The notes: generated by a model not told the origin, from the sequence alone. A stretch of DNA of 22,323 bases from JAIRQX01 sp031556255 (GCA_031556255.1 JAVBTI010000010.1:1-22323); one strand, 5' to 3'; shown: positions 14,093 through 22,323, numbered from the stretch's first letter. Translations and numbers: made by a program.

Positions 14093-14953
14093 ATGAGTAA
14101 CGAAAAAAACCGCGCAAAAATCACAATTTATTCGCTCATCGGCATTGCCATTGTCACGATATGCACACTGTTCGTGCTGAAACTGATATGGGAACTGTGG
14201 TTTCCGCCGTTTTTCAAGCCTGTCATTAAGCCGGTGCCGGTAAAGCTCACAGAAATGCGTACAATGGCGGATGGCATACAGCCGGACAACTATACCGTGG
14301 CCTACAGGGAACCCACCGGAGATCTGCTTTCCGACCGCTTCCATGACTGGGAGATACCGGTGCCGAAAGACAAGGTCAGCATCTGTATAAACTGCCACGG
14401 CAGCATGCCGCACAATAATGATGAGCGCACGCGGGCCTTCCTGAATAAACATGACATGCACATTGCCTGTGAAACGTGCCACATGGATCGCGCCGGCAGC
14501 TACGCGTGGTATAACACATCCACGGGGGATATCCGGAGCACGGTTAATCTCACCGCCCCTCTGCTTGTTTCTACATACAAAGTTGCCCCTGTCAAGAGCG
14601 GGCAAACAGGCTTTGACCGGCCTAATTTCATGGAGGCCTCAACCGGTTTTCTGAAAGAGGCCGGCGGGCTTTCGGCGGATGAAAGAAAACGCAGGCTTGA
14701 AGAGTTTCACAAAGGAAAGATAAAAACACCTGCGGGCTGTAAAGCCTGCCATACGGGGAACACGGCAACCTCCTTCCTTCCGCTGGAAAAGCTGGGGTAT
14801 GCCCAGTTCCGCGCCAATCAGGTTGTTACAACGGAAGTGGTGGGGATGTTGACCAACTACGGCGATTTTTTCCTGCCGACCTTCTTATCCATCCAACAAC
14901 AACAACTGCCGGATAATGACAACCTGACTCTGACACCGGGAGAGCAGCCATGA
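14093..14953 (+). CDS. Membrane-anchored trihaem cytochrome c
   Basis: This 286-aa protein has an uncleaved N-terminal helix (about 9-33) after a short basic start, placing the rest in the periplasm. Three haem motifs are present: CINCH 98-102, CETCH 126-130 and CKACH 216-220, and other His residues (H106, H120, H123, H206) could serve as distal ligands. It is not a clear NapC/NrfH (those have four motifs close together) and I do not recognise a named family. It probably relays electrons from the cytochrome b/octahaem unit to soluble periplasmic haem proteins. The start at 14093 follows GGAGG; an upstream in-frame ATG at 14072 lies in the repeat and is less likely. Its stop overlaps the next start (ATGA). 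Confidence 0.82.
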   Translation: MSNEKNRAKITIYSLIGIAIVTICTLFVLKLIWELWFPPFFKPVIKPVPVKLTEMRTMADGIQPDNYTVAYREPTGDLLSDRFHDWEIPVPKDKVSICINCHGSMPHNNDERTRAFLNKHDMHIACETCHMDRAGSYAWYNTSTGDIRSTVNLTAPLLVSTYKVAPVKSGQTGFDRPNFMEASTGFLKEAGGLSADERKRRLEEFHKGKIKTPAGCKACHTGNTATSFLPLEKLGYAQFRANQVVTTEVVGMLTNYGDFFLPTFLSIQQQQLPDNDNLTLTPGEQP

Positions 14954-15840
14954 AACGCCTTGTCATTGTTCTGCTTTTTTTGTGTGCAGCCTGTATTGCC
15001 CACGGGCAGGATATCCTCATCCCGTCAACCGTGGTGCTGCGGGAGCAGCTTGATAACCGCTCCACACCCACAGATATAATATTCAAAAGCAAGGACAACT
15101 GGCTTTTATACTCCGCCGTGGAAGGCCGAGTCACCGAGTATGACAGAAACAGACCGGGCAAAGTTTACAAGTCCCAGGATCTCAAAGACGGCATATGCTT
15201 CGTGGAACTGGATAGATCGATATATTTTTGCGATTCTAGGAACAGGGCTCTGCGCCAGCTCAACACCGATTACTCTTTGATAAGGACGATCCGTGCCGCG
15301 CCGGCCGGAGCCCTGTTTGACCCCACCGACATAGTCAAAGCCAACATGTACCTCTACTACGTGGTGGACAACGACAATCACAGGATACTCCTTATGACCC
15401 CCCAGGACGGCAGATTCACCAACCAGTGGGGGCGGATGGGTTACGACCGGGGGATGTTGCGTTACCCGTTCTCCGCCGTCGTGGATAACGCCAATCTGCT
15501 GTACGTCACGGAAGTGCTGAATACGCGCGTCCAAATGTTTGCCCCCACCGGCAGAGGCACTCTGGAGATAGGAAGCTGGGGCGTCGAACCCGGGCAGCTA
15601 TACCGTCCCAAGGGGCTGGCTCTCATGCACAACAAATATCTGATTATTTCCGACGGATATCTGGGTGTACTGCAGATTTTCGATGTCTACGGAAACTTTG
15701 TCGGGGTGATAACCGACGAACAGGGCAAAGTACGCAGATACGCATCGCCCACCCGAATACGGGCATACGACGACAGACTCGCTGTGCTCGATTACTACGA
15801 TAATGTGTTCGAAGTCATCTCAATACCGGGGCTAAAATGA
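14950..15840 (+). CDS. Periplasmic NHL-repeat beta-propeller protein
   Basis: This 296-aa protein has a signal peptide (about 1-20, cleavage near AHG). NHL-type blades are visible: DPTDIVKANMYLYYVVDNDNH, the R-PFSAVVDNANLLYVTEVLNTRVQMF segment, and GQLYRPKGLALMHNKYLIISDGY-LGVLQIFD. NHL propellers are protein-protein or ligand-binding scaffolds; similar genes occur in other multihaem cytochrome clusters. There are no haem motifs. It sits between membrane cytochromes and the 28-haem protein with ATGA overlaps on both sides, so it is translated with them and may organise their contacts. A lipobox is not convincing (LFLCAAC). Confidence 0.83.
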   Translation: MKRLVIVLLFLCAACIAHGQDILIPSTVVLREQLDNRSTPTDIIFKSKDNWLLYSAVEGRVTEYDRNRPGKVYKSQDLKDGICFVELDRSIYFCDSRNRALRQLNTDYSLIRTIRAAPAGALFDPTDIVKANMYLYYVVDNDNHRILLMTPQDGRFTNQWGRMGYDRGMLRYPFSAVVDNANLLYVTEVLNTRVQMFAPTGRGTLEIGSWGVEPGQLYRPKGLALMHNKYLIISDGYLGVLQIFDVYGNFVGVITDEQGKVRRYASPTRIRAYDDRLAVLDYYDNVFEVISIPGLK

Positions 15841-18800
15841 AAAAGTCTTTACTGGCGGCTTTCATCTTCAGTCTGTCATTTATTTCGGCGTACGCACAGC
15901 AGTCAGGCGGCGCGCCCACCGGAGCTTTCCGGGCAAACTGGTCACCAAACCCTTCCAGGGAGTGCGCGGTATGTCACTATGAATGGTCACAGCCTTTCAT
16001 AGCGGAAAACAAAGGGACACTGATAGCTCCGTTCCCCACCACAAAAGAAGTTTCATCAGAAAGGATGTGTTTTTCCTGCCATGACGGCTCCGTGGGGGAT
16101 TCAAGAAGCCTCCTCTGGTCGCCGGACGGGGAAAATCATAAAACCGGCACCAAACTCAAAGAAGGGATGAAACCGCCCGCAATACTGCCCCTCGCAGATG
16201 CCCAGATCACCTGTATGACCTGCCACACGGCGCACGGCACCGGCGACCCTGCTACAAAGGACGTGCAGACCGGACTTTTCCTCCGCATGGACAACGCCGA
16301 TTCCCAGCTCTGCAAAAGCTGCCACAATGAGATGTCCGGAAAATTCAGCCACCCGTTGAGGGAACTGAACGCGGAACAGAAATCCACCTTTGTCCCCGGT
16401 TCAGTGAAGCTGGCGGAAAACGGCAAAGTGTCGTGCGACAGTTGCCACCAGACCCATGGCGCCAGAAACCTTCACCTGCTGAGGCAAAGCGGCGAAGGTA
16501 TGCAGCTCTGCCGTAACTGTCACGTCCGTCAGTTCCCGCAGGATATGAAAACCGACGATATCGCAATGGCACACCTGGTCATGCTTCAGGTTGACGACAT
16601 GGAGATCAAGGAAGCCATTGTACGCATGAGCGCACGGTTGGGGCCGGACGGCGAGCTCATCTGCTTCACATGCCACAGCATACATAAAGCACAGGGTACA
16701 AACCTCCTGGTGGAGGATAACACCGAATCCCGCTTCTGCCGCAACTGTCACGGGGATTACGACAATATACTGAAATCCACGCACAATATGGAAAAGCAAA
16801 AGCAGTACCTGAACGATCAGGGCAAAACCGCCGCTGATCTCGGCGTCTGCAGCACATGCCACGGTTCGCACCGGTGGCAGGAGCGCATGCCCGTTATAAC
16901 AGCAACACCGCGCAGGCCGGCGCCGGACACGATGACCCTTATGTGCCTGTCCTGTCACAATCCTGCCGGCGTGGCTTCCAGGAAACCAATCCGCTGGGAT
17001 ATGTATAACCATTATCTGGGAGACGTTGACAAAGACCGGCTGGCAATTGAAAGCGACCCGCAGCTTGCCGGCCTCCCCGACAGCGCCAAAAAATTCCTGA
17101 GCAGATATTTTGCGGACAGGCGGCCGCGAACCATGGCCACCGAAAGCACAATCACCTGCATGACCTGCCATGACATACATTCCGACGGCAAAATGTTCGT
17201 CCGTGAAGAGGTTCAGACGGGGAAACTGTGCACAGACTGCCATGAAAAACAGAAAAATATAGAAAACACGCTCCACGGCAGTGAAAAGCTCACAAAAAAC
17301 TGCATGAGCTGCCACTACGTGCATAACGCGCCGGACGAACGCCTTCTGATAAGCGGAAACCGCAGCGAAGGCTGCTATGCCTGTCATAATGACAACTCAA
17401 CAGAGACCCCGCCGGCCACCATGAGGGAAAAGATGCCCAAAGAGCTTGTGGTGCATGAGAACAGCCACCCTGTGGACATAGAGACAAAAACCCTGTTCCG
17501 CGCGCCGATGAAACCAAATACCAAGGGGATGCTCACCTGCACCAGTTGCCATAACCCGCACGAGGGGCAGGACAAAAATGCGCCGCTGAAGAGGAACTTC
17601 CTGCGCGGCTCCGAAACCGGCATGAAGCGGGACGACTTCTGCACGGCCTGCCATGACGCAAACAAAGCAGTGCTTGGCAGCGCCCATGCTCCGGATCCTC
17701 AGAAAACCGTGATAGCCGGCAAACGCACCGGCCGGGCTGCGGAAACCTGCGACCTGTGCCATAAAGTACATAATGCGTCTACGAAAAGATGGATATTCAA
17801 TATCAGCGGATCGTATCAAAACGCAAACGATTACTGTGTCATATGCCACAACCCTGAGGGGCAGGCTGAAGACAAACCCATAGACCTTATGAGCGGCCAT
17901 ATGATCGGCAAGCTTGATAAAACACCGAAGGTGGTCAAATATATCACATACTCCGGCGGCACCTACAGCATTGAGTGCCGGAACTGCCACGACCCGCATA
18001 TAAACGGCCCGGTCAGGGGCACGGAAGGCACCTTCACCTCAAGCTTTCTCAGGAAATTCGACACGGGCTTCAATATCTGCCTGGGCTGTCATGACGATAA
18101 AGATTCCATCTTAAGGAGCGGGCACAACGCGGCAAACTTCGAGAAAAAAACACCCGAAATCCTTGCCAAAGTAGAAGAAAAGAACGTCTGCGGCCCCTGC
18201 CACATACAGCATAACTCGAACCGCAAAACGTATCTGACGGTAGGCTTCACCTCGGAAGAGCGCTGCCAGTTCTGCCATAACGACGTGGAAAGCATAGCTT
18301 CCAAAATGGCCAAAACCAGCCACCTGATGGATGTCGATCCAAAGGATAACAACACGCTCAAACTGCCGCTCGAAAACAGCCTCGTGACCTGCGGCACCTG
18401 CCACGAACCGCACAGGAGCGTGAAAAACCTGATCCGGCCGCAGCTTGCCAACGAAGAGATGCTCTGCGTGAGTTGCCACGAAAGCCGCAGATGGGTATCA
18501 GTATCTTACCATAATATGTCCATAGCGCACATCAAAGATGAAAAACTGAAAGAGGTGGCCGCCCAAAACGCCTGCCAGCCATGCCACGCGGCGCACAACT
18601 TCAATCCCGAACACGCCTTCATGTGGGCGCGGCCTGTAAATCTGAACAGGGATTTCATTTACGGCATCTGTATCGACTGCCATTCCAGCGGCGGCATCAG
18701 TCCGAAAGTGCCCAAATACCTGACCCACTCCAAGCTTTTCCGCATGCTGCCCACAAATCAGCAGTGGCAACAGTATATATACTCACTGAAAGGGAAGATG

Positions 18801-19082
18801 TCGGACGAGGGCGAAGTATCCTGCTCCACATGCCATGAACCGCATATCTGGAGCACAAATCCCGCCAAAGTAGGTGAAGCGGCCGCATATAAAGGCCGGA
18901 CACCGCTTGAGGGAGACAACACCACAAGTTTCCTCAAAGGAAGCTCCGTGGTACAGAACTTCTGCACCCTCTGCCACGACAACGCCGAGGCACGGTACAG
19001 CAGATACCACATGAGTGATTTCCGTGAAAAAGGAACGGAAAAACGCGGCATCATTGAACGCCTGTTTAAAAGCGGTGAATGA
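15837..19082 (+). CDS. 28-haem periplasmic cytochrome c (14 doubled-CXXCH units)
   Basis: The 1081-aa product has a signal peptide (about 1-20, AYA then QQ) and no membrane helix, so it should be exported and soluble. I count 28 CXXCH motifs, from C43 (CAVCH) to H1047 (CTLCH), about one per 39 residues. They alternate regularly: every odd-numbered motif from 3 to 27 is CXXCHxxH (for example CMTCHTAH, CGTCHEPH), and each is followed by a plain CXXCH. This is the doubled-CXXCH cytochrome pattern repeated 14 times. A protein of this kind could span the periplasm as a haem wire from inner-membrane cytochromes to the barrel encoded next. Lipid anchors and catalytic sites are not seen. It overlaps the NHL gene stop by ATGA. 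Confidence 0.93.
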   Translation: MKKSLLAAFIFSLSFISAYAQQSGGAPTGAFRANWSPNPSRECAVCHYEWSQPFIAENKGTLIAPFPTTKEVSSERMCFSCHDGSVGDSRSLLWSPDGENHKTGTKLKEGMKPPAILPLADAQITCMTCHTAHGTGDPATKDVQTGLFLRMDNADSQLCKSCHNEMSGKFSHPLRELNAEQKSTFVPGSVKLAENGKVSCDSCHQTHGARNLHLLRQSGEGMQLCRNCHVRQFPQDMKTDDIAMAHLVMLQVDDMEIKEAIVRMSARLGPDGELICFTCHSIHKAQGTNLLVEDNTESRFCRNCHGDYDNILKSTHNMEKQKQYLNDQGKTAADLGVCSTCHGSHRWQERMPVITATPRRPAPDTMTLMCLSCHNPAGVASRKPIRWDMYNHYLGDVDKDRLAIESDPQLAGLPDSAKKFLSRYFADRRPRTMATESTITCMTCHDIHSDGKMFVREEVQTGKLCTDCHEKQKNIENTLHGSEKLTKNCMSCHYVHNAPDERLLISGNRSEGCYACHNDNSTETPPATMREKMPKELVVHENSHPVDIETKTLFRAPMKPNTKGMLTCTSCHNPHEGQDKNAPLKRNFLRGSETGMKRDDFCTACHDANKAVLGSAHAPDPQKTVIAGKRTGRAAETCDLCHKVHNASTKRWIFNISGSYQNANDYCVICHNPEGQAEDKPIDLMSGHMIGKLDKTPKVVKYITYSGGTYSIECRNCHDPHINGPVRGTEGTFTSSFLRKFDTGFNICLGCHDDKDSILRSGHNAANFEKKTPEILAKVEEKNVCGPCHIQHNSNRKTYLTVGFTSEERCQFCHNDVESIASKMAKTSHLMDVDPKDNNTLKLPLENSLVTCGTCHEPHRSVKNLIRPQLANEEMLCVSCHESRRWVSVSYHNMSIAHIKDEKLKEVAAQNACQPCHAAHNFNPEHAFMWARPVNLNRDFIYGICIDCHSSGGISPKVPKYLTHSKLFRMLPTNQQWQQYIYSLKGKMSDEGEVSCSTCHEPHIWSTNPAKVGEAAAYKGRTPLEGDNTTSFLKGSSVVQNFCTLCHDNAEARYSRYHMSDFREKGTEKRGIIERLFKSGE

Positions 19083-19088
19083 GGTCAT

Positions 19089-20450
19089 ATGAAAAATAAG
19101 GCTATCCGCGGACTGACATTTTGCCTGTTCATTATATGCCTTGCCGCGCCGGCGCCCGCGCAGGACAATACGGGCACGGCCGATAATCTCGGTGTTTACG
19201 GAAGCACGGTTGATAACCGGAGTTTCTACGATATCGGCGTCAACGAACCCGTGCTCGTTCCCGGCCTGAGCGGCTACTACTCCATAGGCGCGGACAACGT
19301 GCAGAACAAAGGGCAGAACACCACCTCCCTCAACCAGTACCTCAATTTCGGCATAAGGGGGGTCGGCATACCTCAGCTTTCCCTCTACGCTTACGGCCGG
19401 ATGAACACAGCCATTCATGAAGACGAGTCTTTCGCCGACCTCTACCTGGGTTATATTGAGTATAAGACCTTCCAGGGCGCCACCGACATAATGCTCGGGC
19501 GGTTTGCTCAGGTGACGAACCGGTTTATGACCATCGACGGCATAAGCGCGTCCCAGGTTTTCCCCTGGTATTTCGGCGTCTCCGCCTATGTGGGAATGCC
19601 CCGGTACAAAGAGGCGGAAGACCCGGACGAGGAGCTCCGCAATCTGGGCGACCTGAGCTACGGCGGCAAGCTATTCCTCAGCGGCATACCCTCATTACAG
19701 GCCAATATAAGTTATTACAGGGAAACGGGAGACGGAGATGACGGCAGGTTCGCGGTATACCGGGAGACGTTTGGCGGCGGAATACTCTACTTCAAGACCT
19801 TTAGCCCGCCGGATAACATCAGCATCACAGCCGACACACATATAGAACAGGACGTACATAACGGCAACCTGGCGCGCCTTTCTGGCAAGCTGACCGGACA
19901 GTACGGCAGAGTTCAGGGCACAGCCTTCGCCGACTATTATGATATACGCGACCAGTATCCGGCGGACAGGCAGTTTGTAATCCGGCTTATATCCACCGGG
20001 CTTGAAAGCCGATACGGCGCGGACTTCTACGTGGAGGCCGCGTCGTGGCTGGATATATACGGCGGATTCACATATACAGAGGTGACTATGCGGGGAGAGA
20101 TTGAAAACCCCGGCCAGATATATACCCTGGGAGCAGATCTGCTCTTTGACAAACAGGGAGTGCGCGCCACTGCGGAAGCATATGACTACGAAAGCGTCAT
20201 ATCCGATGCCACGGGCGTGATGGGCACGGTAGAGTGGTATGTAAACATAGATATGCTCCTCACTCTGACGGGGGAAATGGCGTGGCTCAGGGATACAGAT
20301 AACGACAACTACGCCTCAAGCCTGGAGGGGAAATATACAATCTATCTGCTGCAAAATCTGTCGGTCTCGGTTTACGGACAGGCGGGGTCTCAAAACCGCT
20401 TTGTGGACGACTGGAGATGGGGAGGGTTTATAAAATATGAATTTCAATAA
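19089..20450 (+). CDS. Outer-membrane beta-barrel of a porin-cytochrome module
   Basis: The 453-aa product has a signal peptide (about 1-25, PAPAQ) and then mostly alternating polar/aromatic strands with short Gly/Asp/Asn turns (for example LNQYLNFGIRGVGIPQLSLYAYGRM and ENLSVSVYGQ-like strands). It ends IKYEFQ, near the usual terminal aromatic of barrels. No haem motifs. By position between a periplasmic multihaem cytochrome and cytochrome lipoproteins it matches the sheath of porin-cytochrome complexes (as MtrB or OmbB in known systems), though I cannot claim homology by eye. GAGGTC precedes the ATG, six bases after the 28-haem stop. It overlaps the next gene by 14 bp. Confidence 0.82.
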   Translation: MKNKAIRGLTFCLFIICLAAPAPAQDNTGTADNLGVYGSTVDNRSFYDIGVNEPVLVPGLSGYYSIGADNVQNKGQNTTSLNQYLNFGIRGVGIPQLSLYAYGRMNTAIHEDESFADLYLGYIEYKTFQGATDIMLGRFAQVTNRFMTIDGISASQVFPWYFGVSAYVGMPRYKEAEDPDEELRNLGDLSYGGKLFLSGIPSLQANISYYRETGDGDDGRFAVYRETFGGGILYFKTFSPPDNISITADTHIEQDVHNGNLARLSGKLTGQYGRVQGTAFADYYDIRDQYPADRQFVIRLISTGLESRYGADFYVEAASWLDIYGGFTYTEVTMRGEIENPGQIYTLGADLLFDKQGVRATAEAYDYESVISDATGVMGTVEWYVNIDMLLTLTGEMAWLRDTDNDNYASSLEGKYTIYLLQNLSVSVYGQAGSQNRFVDDWRWGGFIKYEFQ

Positions 20451-21081
20451 ACTTATACCTCTCATTCTGATCCTTTCCATATCGCTGCTCTACAGCTGCG
20501 TGGCATACAGATACACGTCGCCCACAAAGAGCTTTAACCATGAACTCCATGAAACCGTGGTTGTGGATGAGAAGATGGACTGTTTTTCATGCCATAACGT
20601 CACCATAAACGAGCCCGATATGGCCAAACGGGTGGAGCTTCTGAAATGGACTCTGAAAGAAGCCGAAGACAAGCGTTTCATCCCCGGCACCTGCCATAAA
20701 TGCCACATAGACATGGCTACAAGAGTTCCTGAAGCGCCTAACAGATGCCTGACCTGCCATCACGATATGGACAGGATAAAACCGTCCAGCCATAACGCCG
20801 ACTGGAAGCGCACCCACGCCATATCCATAAAAGACGCGGGGATAAACGGCGTGTATTACGACGGCATTTATAAAGACGGCAAGAAGGCCATGTTTGCCTG
20901 CTCCACATGCCATGACGAGTATTTCTGTGTGGACTGCCATACGGTGCGGGATTTTGCAAAGGCCAAGATGCACCCGCGCACATATAAGATAGCGCACGTT
21001 TCAGCGGCGGCGGCCGACCCGGCCTCCTGCGGCACTTGCCACTCCACCGCTTTCTGCGCCGACTGCCACAGAAGGAGATGA
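20437..21081 (+). CDS. Heptahaem cytochrome c lipoprotein
   Basis: This 214-aa protein has a lipoprotein signal with lipobox LLYSC (lipidated Cys 21; the next residue is V, not an inner-membrane retention D). Seven haem motifs: CFSCH 49, CHKCH 86, CLTCH 104, CSTCH 155, CVDCH 164, CGTCH 198 and CADCH 207. The last four form two close pairs of the form CxTCHxxxFCxDCH, a layout where haems pack tightly. Its place directly after the barrel gene, with a 14-bp overlap, suggests it is the haem-carrying partner that threads or docks on the barrel in the outer membrane. GGGAGGG lies about 10 bases before the ATG. Confidence 0.9.
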   Translation: MNFNKLIPLILILSISLLYSCVAYRYTSPTKSFNHELHETVVVDEKMDCFSCHNVTINEPDMAKRVELLKWTLKEAEDKRFIPGTCHKCHIDMATRVPEAPNRCLTCHHDMDRIKPSSHNADWKRTHAISIKDAGINGVYYDGIYKDGKKAMFACSTCHDEYFCVDCHTVRDFAKAKMHPRTYKIAHVSAAAADPASCGTCHSTAFCADCHRRR

Positions 21082-21083
21082 GG

Positions 21084-22214
21084 ATGCGAAAAACTGCTAT
21101 TAACACACTCTTCGCGCTTGCCTTCGCGGCGGTAACGGCGGCCGGCCTTGTAAGCTGCGGCGGGAGCGAGAAAAACGACACACCTATCAGCATGTCCATG
21201 CCGCTTCTGACCAGCGCCGCCATGCACGGTGAAGGCGTGGGCTGGAACCGGGCTGACTGCACCACCTGTCACCCGCTGGTGTCGCTCCCAACCCCGCACC
21301 CGGTCATACCGGAAATCAATGATATGACGCGGGATGAGGTGTGCATGATGTGCCATCTGGGAAACGGCGCGGACGGGCGTTTTAAAATACCTATGTGTGT
21401 GAAATGCCACACTGACGCTAGCGTGTTCGGGGCGGACGCTGTAAACGTAACAGGATATTCCATGCACACGGTCACAAACACCGGAGCCGCACAGATAACG
21501 GACTATGACTGCATAGTCTGCCATGACAGTACTAATATGGACGGAAAGTTCACGTTTGACGACCTTTCGGGGCTTATGAACCTGAGCAACTACGGTAACA
21601 CCGTGTGGGATAAAAGCAACCTGAACAACTTCTGTTTCACGTGCCACAGCTCAAGCGGAACCAAAGCCCAGGGGATTTACATACTCGGATATAACGCAAA
21701 GGACAAATACCCCGACGATTATCACGGGAACGCCACATATTACAGTACCGACAATTCATTGAGACCGGACAACGGAGTGGGGGATACCCTCGGTTGCCTG
21801 AGCTGCCACCGCCGGCACACGTCTGACAACAGGAAACTGTTCATCATGACGGGAGCGGAAACCGGTGTCGTGACGGACGAGAGCGCCAGAAACGCGACAG
21901 TCACGCTTAATATAGACAACGCGGATTTGCGGGACCTCTGTGCAGTATGCCACGCCGGCGACCCGGCGCAGCATCCCGACAGCGTGCCCGCGCCGAACGG
22001 CCTGTATCAGGTAAGCAAACATACTGACAGTGTATGCTACACCTGCCACGTGAACGGCGGAATGCGCCCGCCTGTTTCCTACCCGCTGGGCGCCAATCTT
22101 GCAGCCAGTATGATGAGTTCGGGCGACAGCTGCAATGCGTGCCACAAACATGGCGCCAATATGGGGCCAAGCAGCACACAGTATCCGATCGGAACAACGC
22201 ATTCAAGGTTTTAA
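21084..22214 (+). CDS. Nonahaem cytochrome c lipoprotein
   Basis: This 376-aa protein has lipobox LVSC (Cys 25, followed by GGSE), so it is likely outer-membrane and perhaps surface-exposed. Nine CXXCH motifs: 59, 87, 105, 143, 184, 238, 286, 318 and 350. It resembles OmcA/MtrC- or OmcB-like surface cytochromes only in general type; no family-specific signature is recognised. A plausible role is the terminal reductase or contact to minerals, humics or partner cells. The start at 21084 follows AAGGAG by seven bases; an in-frame ATG at 21078 is too close to that site. It is two bases after the heptahaem stop, so translation is probably coupled. Confidence 0.9.
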   Translation: MRKTAINTLFALAFAAVTAAGLVSCGGSEKNDTPISMSMPLLTSAAMHGEGVGWNRADCTTCHPLVSLPTPHPVIPEINDMTRDEVCMMCHLGNGADGRFKIPMCVKCHTDASVFGADAVNVTGYSMHTVTNTGAAQITDYDCIVCHDSTNMDGKFTFDDLSGLMNLSNYGNTVWDKSNLNNFCFTCHSSSGTKAQGIYILGYNAKDKYPDDYHGNATYYSTDNSLRPDNGVGDTLGCLSCHRRHTSDNRKLFIMTGAETGVVTDESARNATVTLNIDNADLRDLCAVCHAGDPAQHPDSVPAPNGLYQVSKHTDSVCYTCHVNGGMRPPVSYPLGANLAASMMSSGDSCNACHKHGANMGPSSTQYPIGTTHSRF

Positions 22215-22244
22215 AGGTTTTAAGTGAATATAAGGAGGTCATTT

Positions 22245-22323
22245 ATGTTCAACTTGAAAAAGGCGCTTTTAATCCTCCTTTCTCTGACGATGTTGTCATT
22301 CTTCACCGCCTGCCAGGGTGAGG
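22245..22323 (+). CDS. Lipoprotein, N-terminal fragment (cut by window edge)
   Basis: An excellent AAGGAGG precedes the ATG at 22245. The 26 visible codons read as a lipoprotein signal: basic start (MFNLKKA), a hydrophobic run, and lipobox FFTAC with QGE after it. It continues beyond the window. By context it may be another surface cytochrome or an accessory lipoprotein, but no haem motif is visible yet. Confidence 0.75.
   Translation, partial: MFNLKKALLILLSLTMLSFFTACQGE

Noticed and set aside
13843..14100. An 85-residue basic protein gene between cytochrome genes
   Set aside because: It has a start and ribosome site, but most of the product is translated hairpin repeat and the end is a copy of the cytochrome b tail. 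Kept as part of the insertion rather than a gene.
12783..14117. Long minus-strand open frame (444 codons) opposite the cytochrome b gene
   Set aside because: It lacks a domain signature, is antisense to a well-supported gene along its length, and its composition is what the reverse of a membrane protein gene would give.
16401..17387. 328-codon minus-strand frame inside the 28-haem gene
   Set aside because: It is the reverse of repeated CXXCH coding sequence (many Ala, Val, His, Gly) with no recognisable domain.

Overview
The window looks like chromosomal DNA from a Gram-negative anaerobe that respires with multihaem cytochromes. It has lipoprotein signal peptides, a beta-barrel outer-membrane protein and tightly packed operons. 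The housekeeping genes and cytochromes would suit Deferribacterota or a deltaproteobacteria-like lineage, but I cannot fix the phylum by eye. UGA is a normal stop here, since several ATGA start/stop overlaps depend on it.

Left part (1-4552, mostly + strand). The left edge carries the first 33 codons of a leftward IS1-like transposase. A good promoter then leads into rpsB-tsf, closed by an intrinsic terminator. Next is a tight run: cca (tRNA CCA-adding enzyme, broken by one in-frame TGA), a degenerate fumarylacetoacetate-hydrolase-like protein, a small YkgJ-type cysteine-cluster protein, and coaE.

Middle (4560-11214). On the minus strand are an XRE/S24-like regulator with its terminator, a MoaE-like protein and an Asp/Glu racemase. 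On the plus strand are an isochorismatase-fold hydrolase (apparently leaderless), a metallo-beta-lactamase-fold hydrolase and a VOC/PhnB-like protein ending in a strong terminator. A large soluble hybrid histidine kinase (PAS-PAS-HisKA-HATPase-REC) follows on the minus strand.

Right part (11215-22323). A 660-bp gene-free divergent region separates the kinase from a long rightward operon that appears to encode a complete inner-to-outer electron conduit. In order: an octahaem membrane-anchored cytochrome c (two haem motifs are CX3CH and CX4CH), a four-helix cytochrome b, a membrane-anchored trihaem cytochrome, an NHL-propeller protein, a 1081-aa periplasmic cytochrome with 28 CXXCH motifs in 14 doubled units, an outer-membrane barrel, a 7-haem lipoprotein, a 9-haem lipoprotein, and the start of a further lipoprotein cut by the window edge. 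That is 55 c-type haem motifs in five proteins. The likely flow is menaquinol to cytochrome b/c in the inner membrane, then the 28-haem wire, then a porin-cytochrome module and surface lipoproteins, i.e. extracellular electron transfer. Between the cytochrome b and trihaem genes lies a hairpin-rich insertion flanked by a 23-bp direct repeat that copies the end of the cytochrome b gene while keeping an open frame through the junction.
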